Origin: Actinoallomurus sp963799975
Lineage (GTDB): Bacteria; Actinomycetota; Actinomycetes; Streptosporangiales; Streptosporangiaceae
Assembly: GCA_963799975.1 (NCBI GenBank)
Contig: CAWCZF010000006.1
Span: 3,100,001 to 3,164,000 of the forward strand
DNA length: 64,000 bases
Direction of reading: 5' to 3'
Part shown: in pieces, positions 27,354 through 34,668 of the stretch
How positions within the stretch are numbered: the stretch's first letter is position 1
Layout: each line of letters opens with the position of its first letter
Program-made: the position numbers and the translations under genes
The notes under the pieces: model-generated
The model's database searches: none
The model's input: only the letters and a program-made list of their open reading frames with translations
What the model was told of the DNA's origin: nothing

Positions 27354-27919
27354 GAACCGGCCTTCTCGCCACGCTGGGCGAGCAGGTACAGCAGGCCCAC
27401 CAGGGAGCCGGAGCCGAGTACCTCGCCCTTGCTGATGAGGTCGAAGACCGTGCTCATCGGCACCCACTCGATACGGGCGGCCTCCTCCAGGTCGGTCGGC
27501 TCGCCGACCAGTTCGGCACCCCGGCCGGCGTAGACCTCGTGCGGGGTGTCGACCATGCCGACCATCGGCTGGAAGCTGATCACGTGTTCGAGGGGTGCCG
27601 GCTGCCAGCCGGTCTCCTCGCGCACCTCACGCGCGGCCGTCGAAGCGCCATCCTCGTCCTTGTCGATGATCCCGCCGGGCAGTTCCCAGCCCCATGAGTC
27701 GTCAACGAAGCGATGGCGCCACATCATGAGCACTTCATCGGCCTCGTTCAGCACCACGGCGACAGCGACCCGCTGAAGCCGTACGACGTGATGCTCGAAG
27801 CGGTTGCCGTCCGGGGGCTCGATGTCGACCAGGGTCAGCCGGACCCACTCGTTGTCGTACACGGTCCGCTCGCCGAAGACCTTGGTCCTCAGCTCCTCAG
27901 GGCGCTCGTCAGTGCTCAC
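27350..27919 (-). CDS. Nudix hydrolase, possible Pif-like transfer-immunity factor
   Basis: The 189-residue protein has a complete Nudix box, GGIIDKDEDGASTAAREVRE followed by ETGW (about 85-107), the Mg-binding loop that hydrolyses X-linked nucleoside diphosphates. The N-terminus (VFGERTVYDNEWVRLTLVDI) resembles ADP-ribose pyrophosphatase-like proteins. In pSAM2 the Nudix protein Pif blocks redundant transfer into cells that already carry the element. A Nudix gene next to the XRE regulator fits that role, but the specific function is inferred. The frame is intact. Confidence 0.8.
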   Translation of the reverse strand: MSTDERPEELRTKVFGERTVYDNEWVRLTLVDIEPPDGNRFEHHVVRLQRVAVAVVLNEADEVLMMWRHRFVDDSWGWELPGGIIDKDEDGASTAAREVREETGWQPAPLEHVISFQPMVGMVDTPHEVYAGRGAELVGEPTDLEEAARIEWVPMSTVFDLISKGEVLGSGSLVGLLYLLAQRGEKAGS

Positions 27920-28003
27920 TCTTGGACCGTACCGGCCTTGTGCTACATGTCCACTGCCGCCTCATCCCGTACGGACCTGCGTCGCCAACGACGTGCGGGA
28001 GCT

Positions 28004-28369
28004 TTAGACCTCGGTGTCTGGAGCCTTGCCGGATTTCAGCCGCAGAACGGTACGTCTGCGCAGGATTCGCCGCATGGCGCCGTAGCTGCAATCGAATTTC
28101 TCCGCGACCTGGCGAATGCTCCACCCCTGGTCATAGAGCCGGGTGGCATCGATCTCCAACTGCTCCTGCTCGGGGTCGAGAGCGTCACGGTCGGCCACGA
28201 ATGCGCGGATGTCGGCCCAACGGTAACGGCGGTGGCCACCGGGCGTCGTTATCGCCGCCGGCAGCTTCCCGGCCTCGACCCAGTGCCTGAGCCGCTGAAC
28301 CGAAACCCTGCACCAGGCCGCCGCCTCCCGCGGCTTGAGCAGCTCGTCATCTGGAGGAGCCGAGGACAT
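28004..28369 (-). CDS. MerR/AlpA-type DNA-binding protein with second HTH
   Basis: From ATG 28369 (121 residues; an upstream in-frame ATG at 28522 is less likely): LLKPREAAAWCRVSVQRLRH and TTPGGHRRYRWADIRAFVAD are a MerR-like winged helix. They are followed by ATRLYDQGWSIRQVAEKFDC and YGAMRRILRRR, a resolvase-like HTH. The combination suits a site-specific DNA-binding regulator of the element near its right end. The family is clear, the target is not. Confidence 0.7.
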   Translation of the reverse strand: MSSAPPDDELLKPREAAAWCRVSVQRLRHWVEAGKLPAAITTPGGHRRYRWADIRAFVADRDALDPEQEQLEIDATRLYDQGWSIRQVAEKFDCSYGAMRRILRRRTVLRLKSGKAPDTEV

Positions 28370-28553
28370 ACGAAATACACGCCAATCTGGATCGCGAAGA
28401 CGAACGGTCAACGAGGTGTGTGAGGGGGCGCCGTCCTCCCCTGGCATCTCGGCGCCCCCTCCGCAGGACCGCGCGGGTGCGAGCAGGAACCCGTACGCGA
28501 TCTCCTGCGCCGCCACGGCCACCCATCGGGGGTGAGGACAGCCAGGCGGACGT

Positions 28554-29063
28554 TCATACGATCACCAGCCGCGTAAGCGCCTCGCGCTCCTCATACGTCA
28601 GCCGATCCCCGGTACGCGTGATGACGGCGTGCGCGGTCTTGGCACGGTCTCCCACGACGAACCACAACAGACCGAGTTCACCGACGATCGGCACTCCCCG
28701 CCCGGACAACGCCAGGTCGCCGTCCGTAACGGGGGCAACCTGCGGGGCCGAGGGGTCCGGATCGACCACATAGAGGTGCGTCCAACGCGGCCGTACGGCG
28801 ACGCCGACCGACAAGGGTCCCTCGCCGATCGCGTGGCGGATGGCGTTGGTGACGAGTTCGGAGACGGCGAGGACTACGTCGTCCACATGCTCGCCGTCGA
28901 TCCGAGCGACCTCGGCGAGCAGCGTCGCCGCGAACTCACGTGCGGCCTTGACCGGATTCGCCGAAGCCATCGGCAGGAACTTCCAGACAGGCCCGGCCGA
29001 GACCTCAGCAACCTGCCAGCCGCTCAAGATCGCATGGACGACCAACGGGTCAGGAGTGCCCAT
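28554..29063 (-). CDS. HATPase_c_2 (anti-sigma-like) ATP-binding protein
   Basis: 169 residues from ATG 29063. The GHKL N-box is ELVTNAIRHAIGEGPLSVGV, and the later glycine box is LALSGRGVPIVGELG. The family includes anti-sigma kinases such as SpoIIAB/RsbW and many orphan actinomycete proteins. ATP-binding residues are present, while the partner sigma or anti-anti-sigma factor is not in the window. It lies just left of the second copy of the duplicated control module. Confidence 0.75.
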   Translation of the reverse strand: MGTPDPLVVHAILSGWQVAEVSAGPVWKFLPMASANPVKAAREFAATLLAEVARIDGEHVDDVVLAVSELVTNAIRHAIGEGPLSVGVAVRPRWTHLYVVDPDPSAPQVAPVTDGDLALSGRGVPIVGELGLLWFVVGDRAKTAHAVITRTGDRLTYEEREALTRLVIV

Positions 29064-29103
29064 GCCGCTTCCTCCCTACCGGTCCGGTGATCGTGTCTGC
29101 CGA

Positions 29104-29170
29104 GACGATGAGACCGGCTGGCAAGGGTCGTGCGGAAGCCCACATCAGTTAACGCGGCCGTGTTGACCAC
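29104..29170. promoter_or_regulatory. Duplicated control module, copy 2
   Basis: It matches 26104-26170 over 67 bp, with the imperfect inverted repeat AGTTAAC (29147-29153) and GTTGACC (29162-29168). Here no XRE gene follows to the right; 29171-29364 holds no recognisable gene. The module may drive the leftward HATPase gene or be a leftover of a duplicated regulator locus. Confidence 0.55.
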
Positions 29171-29364
29171 GAAGGACGACTCGGACGTACGGGGCAAACT
29201 TGAACCGCTGAGGCTCGTCGGAAAGGGACGGGCCTAATAACGCGCTCCAGCAGATGTGCCGCAGGATTGACCGCTCGTCAGCGGAGAGCGTTGCGTGCCC
29301 GACGAGATTCGACGTCTCGGTGCCAGCGTGCGCGGCTCCTCGATGCCTAAGTCACTGCTTCCGC

Positions 29365-29763
29365 TCAGTCACCCGCGTTGACGGGGTGGACACCGGGTGT
29401 GATCTCGACGGCGACCGTATGTCCCGGATAGTGACGCGCTCGCCAGGCACAGATGACGATCTCGTAGCAGCTGTCAGCGAGGAAGGCGAGATCGGCGAGG
29501 GCTTCTTCTGTCAGTTCGTAGGGCTCCGCGACGTAGCGCCAGCGTCCGTCCTCCAGCCTCAGCCGGTAGGCGTGGTCCATCCACGGCGCCGGCCTCTCCG
29601 CGCCCGAGAGACCGTGGTGTCGACGCAACAGGGCTTGCGGCCCCTTCCGCTGATGCCATCCGCGCTCGGTTCCGGCTGGGGGCGGGGAGGTGTGGCATGG
29701 ACAGGGGGGTGCCGAACCGGCGTCCGGGTCGGTTAACTCGGCCACGCGAGGCTTCTTGGTCAT
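29365..29763 (-). CDS. Hypothetical protein next to attR
   Basis: 132 residues from ATG 29763: an N-terminal Pro/Cys-rich stretch, then a plausible globular part, WMDHAYRLRLEDGRWRYVAE and LADLAFLADSCYEIVICAWR. A longer frame through the tRNA gene is an artefact. No good ribosome-binding site is seen and I do not recognise the family. It would be the last gene before the right att site. Moderate confidence that it is real, based on protein-like composition. Confidence 0.45.
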   Translation of the reverse strand: MTKKPRVAELTDPDAGSAPPCPCHTSPPPAGTERGWHQRKGPQALLRRHHGLSGAERPAPWMDHAYRLRLEDGRWRYVAEPYELTEEALADLAFLADSCYEIVICAWRARHYPGHTVAVEITPGVHPVNAGD

Positions 29764-29808
29764 GAGGCGAAGCAACGCAAGCCCACGGCGCTCTGTTCCC
29801 AATCCGTT

Positions 29809-29919
29809 CCCAGCGGGCCCAGAGATGACGAAAGCGGGGGTCTCGGAGAGACTCCCGCTGCTGGTCAGACGCTGTGCTGGGGTACCAGGACTCGAACCTA
29901 GACTAACTGAACCAGAATC
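29809..29919. repeat. Right attachment site (attR), 111-bp direct repeat
   Basis: Identical to 3464-3574. Positions 29877-29919 are the 3' 43 bases of the functional tRNA-Gln and 29809-29876 its downstream flank, so the element itself supplies the restored 3' end of the tRNA gene. This arrangement is the usual result of tyrosine-integrase insertion into a tRNA. Confidence 0.93.
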
Positions 29920-29948
29920 AGTCGTGCTGCCGATTACACCATACCCCA
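29877..29948 (-). tRNA. tRNA-Gln (anticodon CTG)
   Basis: A 72-base gene. The acceptor arm TGGGGTA pairs with TACCCCA, the anticodon stem ACTGA/TCAGT holds the loop TTCTGGT (anticodon CTG, complement of 29913-29915), and the T arm contains GGTTCGAGTCC. CCA is not encoded. It is the integration target of the element; the 3' part lies within attR. Confidence 0.95.
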
Positions 29949-30066
29949 CAGGCCGCGAACCCCTGGTCCGCAGCGCCTCCGCGAGTTTAGCGGACATTCA
30001 CCGCTGCTCGCGAACGGAGCCGGGTGGGGGCTCCTCTCGTCCTGGTTTGACGCTAGTGTCCGCTCT

Positions 30067-31215
30067 GTGGAGCGCTCTCAAGGATTGTCACGCGACAGTG
30101 CTACCTGGCTGCTCTACACGGTCCTGAGCTGCATGAGCTTCCTCCTCAACGGGCTCGGTGCGATCCTCGTCCCCCTCCAGAAGGACCTGCACGTCGGGCG
30201 GGACTCCGTGGCCTTCTACCCCACCCTCTTCGCCGTCGGGTTGCTGGCGGTCGGTATCGGCGGAGGGCGGCTGGTCGGGCGGGTCGGGCGGCCGGTCGCC
30301 TTGCGGGTCTCCATCGCCGGGATGCTCTTCGGTGGGGTGCTCCTCGCCACCTCCGACCACGCGTTGACTCTGGCCGGGGCGCTGTTCCTGGGCCTCGGCG
30401 GGGCGCTGCTCATCCAGCTCACCCCCGCTCTCCTGTCCGCCCTCCACCCCCACGCACCCGCGGCGGCGGTTGGGGAGGCCAATGGGTTTGCCAGTGCGGC
30501 CTCCGTGCTGGCGCCGCTCGCGGTGGCCGGGGCGCTGGCGGCCGGGCTCGGGTGGCGCGCCGGCTACCTCGTGGCGCCTCTCCTGATTCTGGTCCTGGTC
30601 CTGGTTCCCTCCTGGCGTACGCCGTTGCCGAAGGCCGAGCCGGCCCCGCACGACGCGCCGAAGGCCAAGGGCAGCCACCTCATCGGCCCCTGGATCGAGG
30701 TGCTCTTCGCGGTCAGCGTGGAGTTCTGCATGGTCTTCTGGGCGGCCTCGGCGGTCACCGAATGGCACCACGCCAGTGACGGGCTGGCGCCCGCGGTGGC
30801 TTCGCTGTTTCTCGTCGGGATGGCGGTCGGGCGGTCGCTGTCGGTGCCGATCACCCGGCGGGTACGGGCGCGGCCGCTGATGCTGCTCTGCATCGGGGTC
30901 GCGGGTGCCGGGTTCGGCGTGTTCTGGGCCGCGCCGGTGCTCCCGCTGGCGGCTGTCGGGCTCGGCGTCGCCGGGCTCGGCGTCGCGCTGCTCTACCCCA
31001 CCACCGTCAGCCGCACCATCGCCGCCTGGCCGCACGCGCCCGATCGGGCCGCCGCACGCGCCGCGCTCGCGTCCGGGCTGGCGATCGGCGGAGCGCCGTT
31101 CGTGCTCGCCCGGCTCGCCGACTCCACGGGGCTGCGCACCGCCTACCTCGTCGTCCCGGTCCTGCTCCTCGCCCTGGTCGTCCGCACCCTCACCGCGCGC
31201 GACCAAGGCCGGTAG
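30067..31215 (+). CDS. MFS transporter
   Basis: 382 residues, GTG start. About twelve hydrophobic segments are visible, with the cytoplasmic loop between segments 2 and 3 reading GGGRLVGRVGRPVALRVS, the MFS motif-A-like region. A central charged loop (PKAEPAPHDAPKAKG) divides two six-helix halves. The substrate is unknown; it resembles general drug/sugar exporters of actinomycetes. It is the first chromosomal gene beyond the tRNA. The long opposite-strand frame is a GC shadow. Confidence 0.85.
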   Translation: MERSQGLSRDSATWLLYTVLSCMSFLLNGLGAILVPLQKDLHVGRDSVAFYPTLFAVGLLAVGIGGGRLVGRVGRPVALRVSIAGMLFGGVLLATSDHALTLAGALFLGLGGALLIQLTPALLSALHPHAPAAAVGEANGFASAASVLAPLAVAGALAAGLGWRAGYLVAPLLILVLVLVPSWRTPLPKAEPAPHDAPKAKGSHLIGPWIEVLFAVSVEFCMVFWAASAVTEWHHASDGLAPAVASLFLVGMAVGRSLSVPITRRVRARPLMLLCIGVAGAGFGVFWAAPVLPLAAVGLGVAGLGVALLYPTTVSRTIAAWPHAPDRAAARAALASGLAIGGAPFVLARLADSTGLRTAYLVVPVLLLALVVRTLTARDQGR

Positions 31216-31218
31216 TGC

Positions 31219-31393
31219 TCACGTCCTCCTCCACAGCCTCGCCGTACGGTCGGCGCTCCCGGCAACCGGAGTCCAGCCGTCCGGGCCGAACGCCACCCAG
31301 CCGATCGTGGTCGAGTGGCCTTTCAGAGTGAACTTGGTGCGGCCCACGGCGACGTCCCACAACCGCGCCGTATGGTCCAGCTGCCGGTGGCCA
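31219..31393 (-). pseudogene. WD40-repeat gene remnant
   Basis: Only the end of a WD40 protein is present: HTARLWDVAVGRTKFTLKGH, then GWVAFGPDGWTPVAGSADR and TARLWRRT followed by a stop. Two blades are recognisable by their RLW ends. No 5' part or start is found upstream, where the isomerase gene lies in the same orientation. It is a leftover of a deleted gene. Confidence 0.6.
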
Positions 31394-31412
31394 GGGTCTA
31401 ACGCATCGCCGA

Positions 31413-32198
31413 CTACAGAATGAGCGCCGAGAACCTCTGCTTGACCAGTCCCAGCACCTCGTCGGGATCGGCCGCCCACACGTCCGCGTTGAAAATCTCC
31501 ACCTCGATGTCGCCCGTGTACCCGGCCGCGCGGACGGCGGCGCACAGCGGCGGGAAGTCGATCACGCCGTCGCCCATCATCGCCCGGCCCAGGAGGAGGT
31601 CGGCCGGCAGCGGGTTCAGGAAATCACACACCTGGAAGCTCGCGATCCGCGAGCCCGCGCGGGCGAGCTGCGTGAAGATCTCCGGGTCCCACCAGACGTG
31701 AAAGGAGTCCACCACGACGCCGACCGTGGGCGGCGCGAGGTCCAGTGCCTGCTTCAGACTCGACACCACCGAACGGTCCGCGCAGTACATCGGGTGCATC
31801 GGCTCCAACGCGAGCCGCACCCCACGCTCCGCGGCGTACGGGGCGAGGTCGTCGAGCGCCGAGGCCACCTGCTCCCGCGCCCTGGCCAGATCTCGCGACC
31901 CCTCGGGCAGCCCGCCGGGCACGAGCACCAGGCACGCCGCCGACAGCGTGGCCGCCTCGTCGATCGCCCGCCGGTTGTCATCGCGCCACCCCGGGCGGGA
32001 GAAGAAGCCGCCCCGGCACAGCGACGAGACCCGCAGCCCCGCCGAGCGTACGAGGGCGGCCGTGGCGAGGAGTCCGTGCGCCGCCACATGGTCGCGCCAC
32101 AGGCCGATCGCCGGGATCTCGTGGCGCACACAGCCGTCCACCGCCTCGGCGACCGACCACCGGCGGGTGGTCCACTGGTTCAGCGACAGACGGCTCAC
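31413..32198 (-). CDS. Sugar phosphate isomerase/epimerase (xylose-isomerase-like TIM barrel)
   Basis: 261 residues from GTG 32198, which overlaps the upstream stop as GTGA. The AP-endonuclease-2-like TIM barrel shows VRLALEPMHPMYCADRS (Glu metal ligand), VGVVVDSFHVWWDPE (Asp/His) and GDIEVEIFNADVW (Glu). Such enzymes isomerise keto sugars or cyclitols. It is the third gene of an operon with DUF993 and a Gfo/Idh/MocA oxidoreductase, so it works in the same catabolic route. A longer upstream frame extends into the DUF993 gene and is not needed. Confidence 0.82.
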   Translation of the reverse strand: MSRLSLNQWTTRRWSVAEAVDGCVRHEIPAIGLWRDHVAAHGLLATAALVRSAGLRVSSLCRGGFFSRPGWRDDNRRAIDEAATLSAACLVLVPGGLPEGSRDLARAREQVASALDDLAPYAAERGVRLALEPMHPMYCADRSVVSSLKQALDLAPPTVGVVVDSFHVWWDPEIFTQLARAGSRIASFQVCDFLNPLPADLLLGRAMMGDGVIDFPPLCAAVRAAGYTGDIEVEIFNADVWAADPDEVLGLVKQRFSALIL

Positions 32199-33370
32199 AG
32201 CACCCCGGCGGTGTGCAGGAACGACCGCATCCGCCGTACGGCCAGGTCCGGATCGGGCAGCAGCCCGGCCTGGTCGGCGTGGCGGAACACCTCCGTCAGG
32301 TGCAGCACCGACCGTGCGCTCTGCGCGCCGCCGACCATCACGAACGCGTCCTGGTGGCCGGCCAGCCACGCGAGGAACACCAGGCCGGTCTTGTACGCCG
32401 GCGTCGGCGCCGCGAAGAGCGTGCGGGCCAGCGGCAGCGTACGTGCCAGGATCGCGTCGTAGTCCTCGAGCTCTCCCTGGTCGAGCGCGGTCAGGGCCAG
32501 CGCCGCCGCCGGGGCGATCGCGTCGAAGACGCCGAGGAGCGCGTCGCTACCCTCCTTGATCAGCGACGGATAGTCCAGATCGTCGCCCGTGTAGAGGCGC
32601 ACCCCCGAGGGCAGCGAGGACCGCAGCCGCCTCTCGTGCTCGGCGTCCAGGAGCGACACCTTGACGCCGTCGACGGCCGGCGCGTTGGCGCGTACGAGCT
32701 CGAGGAAGGACTCCGCGGGATCGTCGCCGCCCCAGTAGCCGGCCAGCGAAGGGTCGAACATCTCCCCCAGCCAGTGCAGGATCACCGGGCGCGAGGTCTG
32801 CCGCAGCAGCTCCCCGTACACCTCGTGGTAGTCCTCGGGGCCGCGCGCCACGGCGGCGAGCTGCCGGCTGGCCATGAGGATCACACGGGCGCCGGACTCC
32901 TCGACCACGCCGACCTGCTCCATGTAAGCCCCCGTGATCGCGGGCAGGGTGGCGGCCTCGGGCGCGTGGTCGGTGCCCGCGCCGCAGGCCAGCAGCTCAT
33001 GCGGATCGCCGAAGGTCTTCGCCTCGGCCGCGCTGCGGCGGATCAGCTCGCTCGCGGCGATCCAGTCCAGGCCCGCGTTGCGCTGTGCCGTGTCCATCGC
33101 GTCGGCCACGCGCAGCCCGTAGGACCACAGGTGACGCCGGTACGCGAGCGTGGTCTCCCAGTCGAGCGCCACCGGGGACGGGTCGGCGAGCGGGTCGGCG
33201 ACGACGTGCGCGGCGGCGTACGCGACGCGCGACGTGGGCATGACGTCCGGCTGGGGCCAGGTCAGCGGCCCTCTGAGCTCGTACGACTCGAGCGCGCCGC
33301 CTGGTACGGGCAGGAGGAGGACGCGGCGGCCCGGCCGGCGCAGTACGCGGTTCTCACGTGTGATCATCAA
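32195..33370 (-). CDS. DUF993 family protein (dihydrodipicolinate-synthase-like barrel)
   Basis: 391 residues. It carries YRRHLWSYGLRVADAMDTAQ and ARGPEDYHEVYGELLRQTSR, then PVILHWLGEMFDPSLAGYWG and DGVKVSLLDAEHERRL. The lysine in VDGVKVS fits the Schiff-base lysine of the NAL/DHDPS superfamily. The exact reaction is unknown, probably an aldolase-type step on a sugar or cyclitol acid. It overlaps the oxidoreductase by 17 bases and the isomerase by four, a tightly coupled operon. Confidence 0.82.
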   Translation of the reverse strand: MMITRENRVLRRPGRRVLLLPVPGGALESYELRGPLTWPQPDVMPTSRVAYAAAHVVADPLADPSPVALDWETTLAYRRHLWSYGLRVADAMDTAQRNAGLDWIAASELIRRSAAEAKTFGDPHELLACGAGTDHAPEAATLPAITGAYMEQVGVVEESGARVILMASRQLAAVARGPEDYHEVYGELLRQTSRPVILHWLGEMFDPSLAGYWGGDDPAESFLELVRANAPAVDGVKVSLLDAEHERRLRSSLPSGVRLYTGDDLDYPSLIKEGSDALLGVFDAIAPAAALALTALDQGELEDYDAILARTLPLARTLFAAPTPAYKTGLVFLAWLAGHQDAFVMVGGAQSARSVLHLTEVFRHADQAGLLPDPDLAVRRMRSFLHTAGVL

Positions 33371-34508
33371 ACGGCTCCAGTTCGATACGGCGGCCCTCCG
33401 CCGATGATCGCAGTCCCGCCTCGGCGACGGCCACGCCGCGCGCCCCGGCGGCGAAGTCGTGCGGGAACGGCGCGTCGTCGGCGACGTGACGGACGAACAT
33501 CTCCCATTGGGCCTTGAAGGCGTTGTCGAAGTCGGCGTTGTCCGGGACGTCCTGCCACTGGTCGCGGAATCCGTGGTCGGCGGGCACGTCGGGGTTCCAG
33601 ACCGGCTTCGGCGTCATGCCGCGGTGCTGGACGCGGCACTTCCGCAGGCCCGCGACCGCGCTGCCCTCGGTGCCATCGACCTGGAGCTCCACGAGTTCGT
33701 CGCGGTCGACCCGCACGCACCAGGAGGAGTTGATCTGCGCGACGATCCCGCCGTCGAGCTCGAAGATCCCGTACGCGGCGTCGTCCGCGGTGGCGGCGTA
33801 CGGCGTGCACCGCTCGTCGTAGCGCTCGGCGATGTGCGTCACCGCGCGCGCCGTCACCGCGTCGACCCGGCCGAACAGCGTCTCCAGGACGTAGGTCCAG
33901 TGCGGGAACATGTCGAGCACGATGCCACCGCCGTCCTCGGCACGGTAGTTCCACGAGGGACGCTGCGCGGACTGCCAATCGCCCTCGAACACCCAGTAGC
34001 CGAACTCCCCGCGTACGGACAGGATCCGGCCGAAGAAGCCGCCGTCGACCAGCCGCCGCAGTTTGAGCAGGCCGGGCAGGAAGAGTTTGTCCTGTACGAC
34101 GCCGTTCTTCACACCGGCCGCGCGCGCGAGCCGGGCCAGCTCCAGCGCGCCGGTCAGGTCCTCCGCGGTGGGCTTCTCGACGTAGACCTGCTTGCCCGCC
34201 TCGATCGCCCGCGTGACGGCGGGGACGCGCGCCTGGGTCACCTGGGCGTCGAAGTAGATCTCGGCGGAGGCGTCGTCCAGCGCCTCGTCCAGCGACGTCG
34301 TCCAGTCGCGCACCCCGTACGCTTGCGCGAGCGCTTCGAGCCGGTCGGCGCTGCGGCCGACGAGGACGGGGCGCAGCAGGACGCGGCCGCCTTCGATCGG
34401 CACCCCGCCCTGCTCGTTGATGGCCAGGACCGACCGGACCAGATGCTGGCGGTGCCCCATCCGTCCGGTCACGCCGTTCATGATGACACCGATGGTGCGT
34501 GCGGTCAT
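33354..34508 (-). CDS. Gfo/Idh/MocA family NAD(P)-dependent oxidoreductase
   Basis: 384 residues. The N-terminal Rossmann fold begins TIGVIMNGVTGRMGHRQHLV. The family EKP motif is YVEKPTAEDLTGAL (about 130), and a later region has FPHWTYVLETLFGRVDAV. It would oxidise a sugar or inositol-type hydroxyl. It is the first gene of the catabolic operon. Its ATG is 17 bp downstream of a perfect LacI-type palindrome, so induction by a substrate-sensing repressor is likely. Confidence 0.85.
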   Translation of the reverse strand: MTARTIGVIMNGVTGRMGHRQHLVRSVLAINEQGGVPIEGGRVLLRPVLVGRSADRLEALAQAYGVRDWTTSLDEALDDASAEIYFDAQVTQARVPAVTRAIEAGKQVYVEKPTAEDLTGALELARLARAAGVKNGVVQDKLFLPGLLKLRRLVDGGFFGRILSVRGEFGYWVFEGDWQSAQRPSWNYRAEDGGGIVLDMFPHWTYVLETLFGRVDAVTARAVTHIAERYDERCTPYAATADDAAYGIFELDGGIVAQINSSWCVRVDRDELVELQVDGTEGSAVAGLRKCRVQHRGMTPKPVWNPDVPADHGFRDQWQDVPDNADFDNAFKAQWEMFVRHVADDAPFPHDFAAGARGVAVAEAGLRSSAEGRRIELEPFDDHT

Positions 34509-34525
34509 GGGAGAGCCTCTTCGGG

Positions 34526-34539
34526 GGAAAGCGCTTTCC
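34526..34539. promoter_or_regulatory. LacI-family operator
   Basis: The perfect 14-bp palindrome GGAAAGCGCTTTCC has the central CG and flanking arms typical of LacI/GalR-family sites (AAAGCGCTTT). It is 17 bp before the start of the Gfo/Idh/MocA gene and so would block the operon. No LacI gene lies in the window. Confidence 0.75.
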
Positions 34540-34668
34540 GCGTCACCGTACGCAGGGCGAGACGATCATGTCCAGAACGTCCCCTCCGCGCCGGGACGGG
34601 CGACCTTCTCCTTGTGCTCCGCCCCTCTCGCCGGTCCGTACGTGGCCGGTCGCGGGGGCGGCGTCGCG

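Larger units (their letters stand above)
3464..29919. mobile_element. tRNA-Gln-integrated AICE-like element carrying a type I-G CRISPR-Cas system
   Basis: The element is defined by a perfect 111-bp direct repeat at 3464-3574 and 29809-29919; the excised circle would be 26,345 bp. Cargo (array, cas operon, array) fills 3.8-12.9 kb. The AICE backbone (int, xis, rep, zinc-ribbon protein, tra, spd, WhiB, regulators, Nudix) fills 12.97-29.8 kb. In pSAM2-like elements int normally sits next to the attachment site; here about 9 kb of CRISPR-Cas separates them. Most backbone genes are frameshifted, so autonomous mobility is doubtful, although the identical att copies argue for a fairly recent insertion. 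Confidence 0.85.

Noticed and set aside
26104..29170. Exactly 3000-bp spacing of the duplicated control modules as sign of a 3-kb duplication
   Set aside because: Genes between and after the modules are unrelated, so the round number is a coincidence.
29365..29997. 210-residue frame running through tRNA-Gln
   Set aside because: The upstream part is the tRNA gene and its flank; only the shorter start at 29763 is plausible.
30088..31206. 372-residue frame opposite the MFS gene
   Set aside because: Composition is Arg/Gly/Glu/Gln with no fold; it is the antisense shadow of a high-GC gene.
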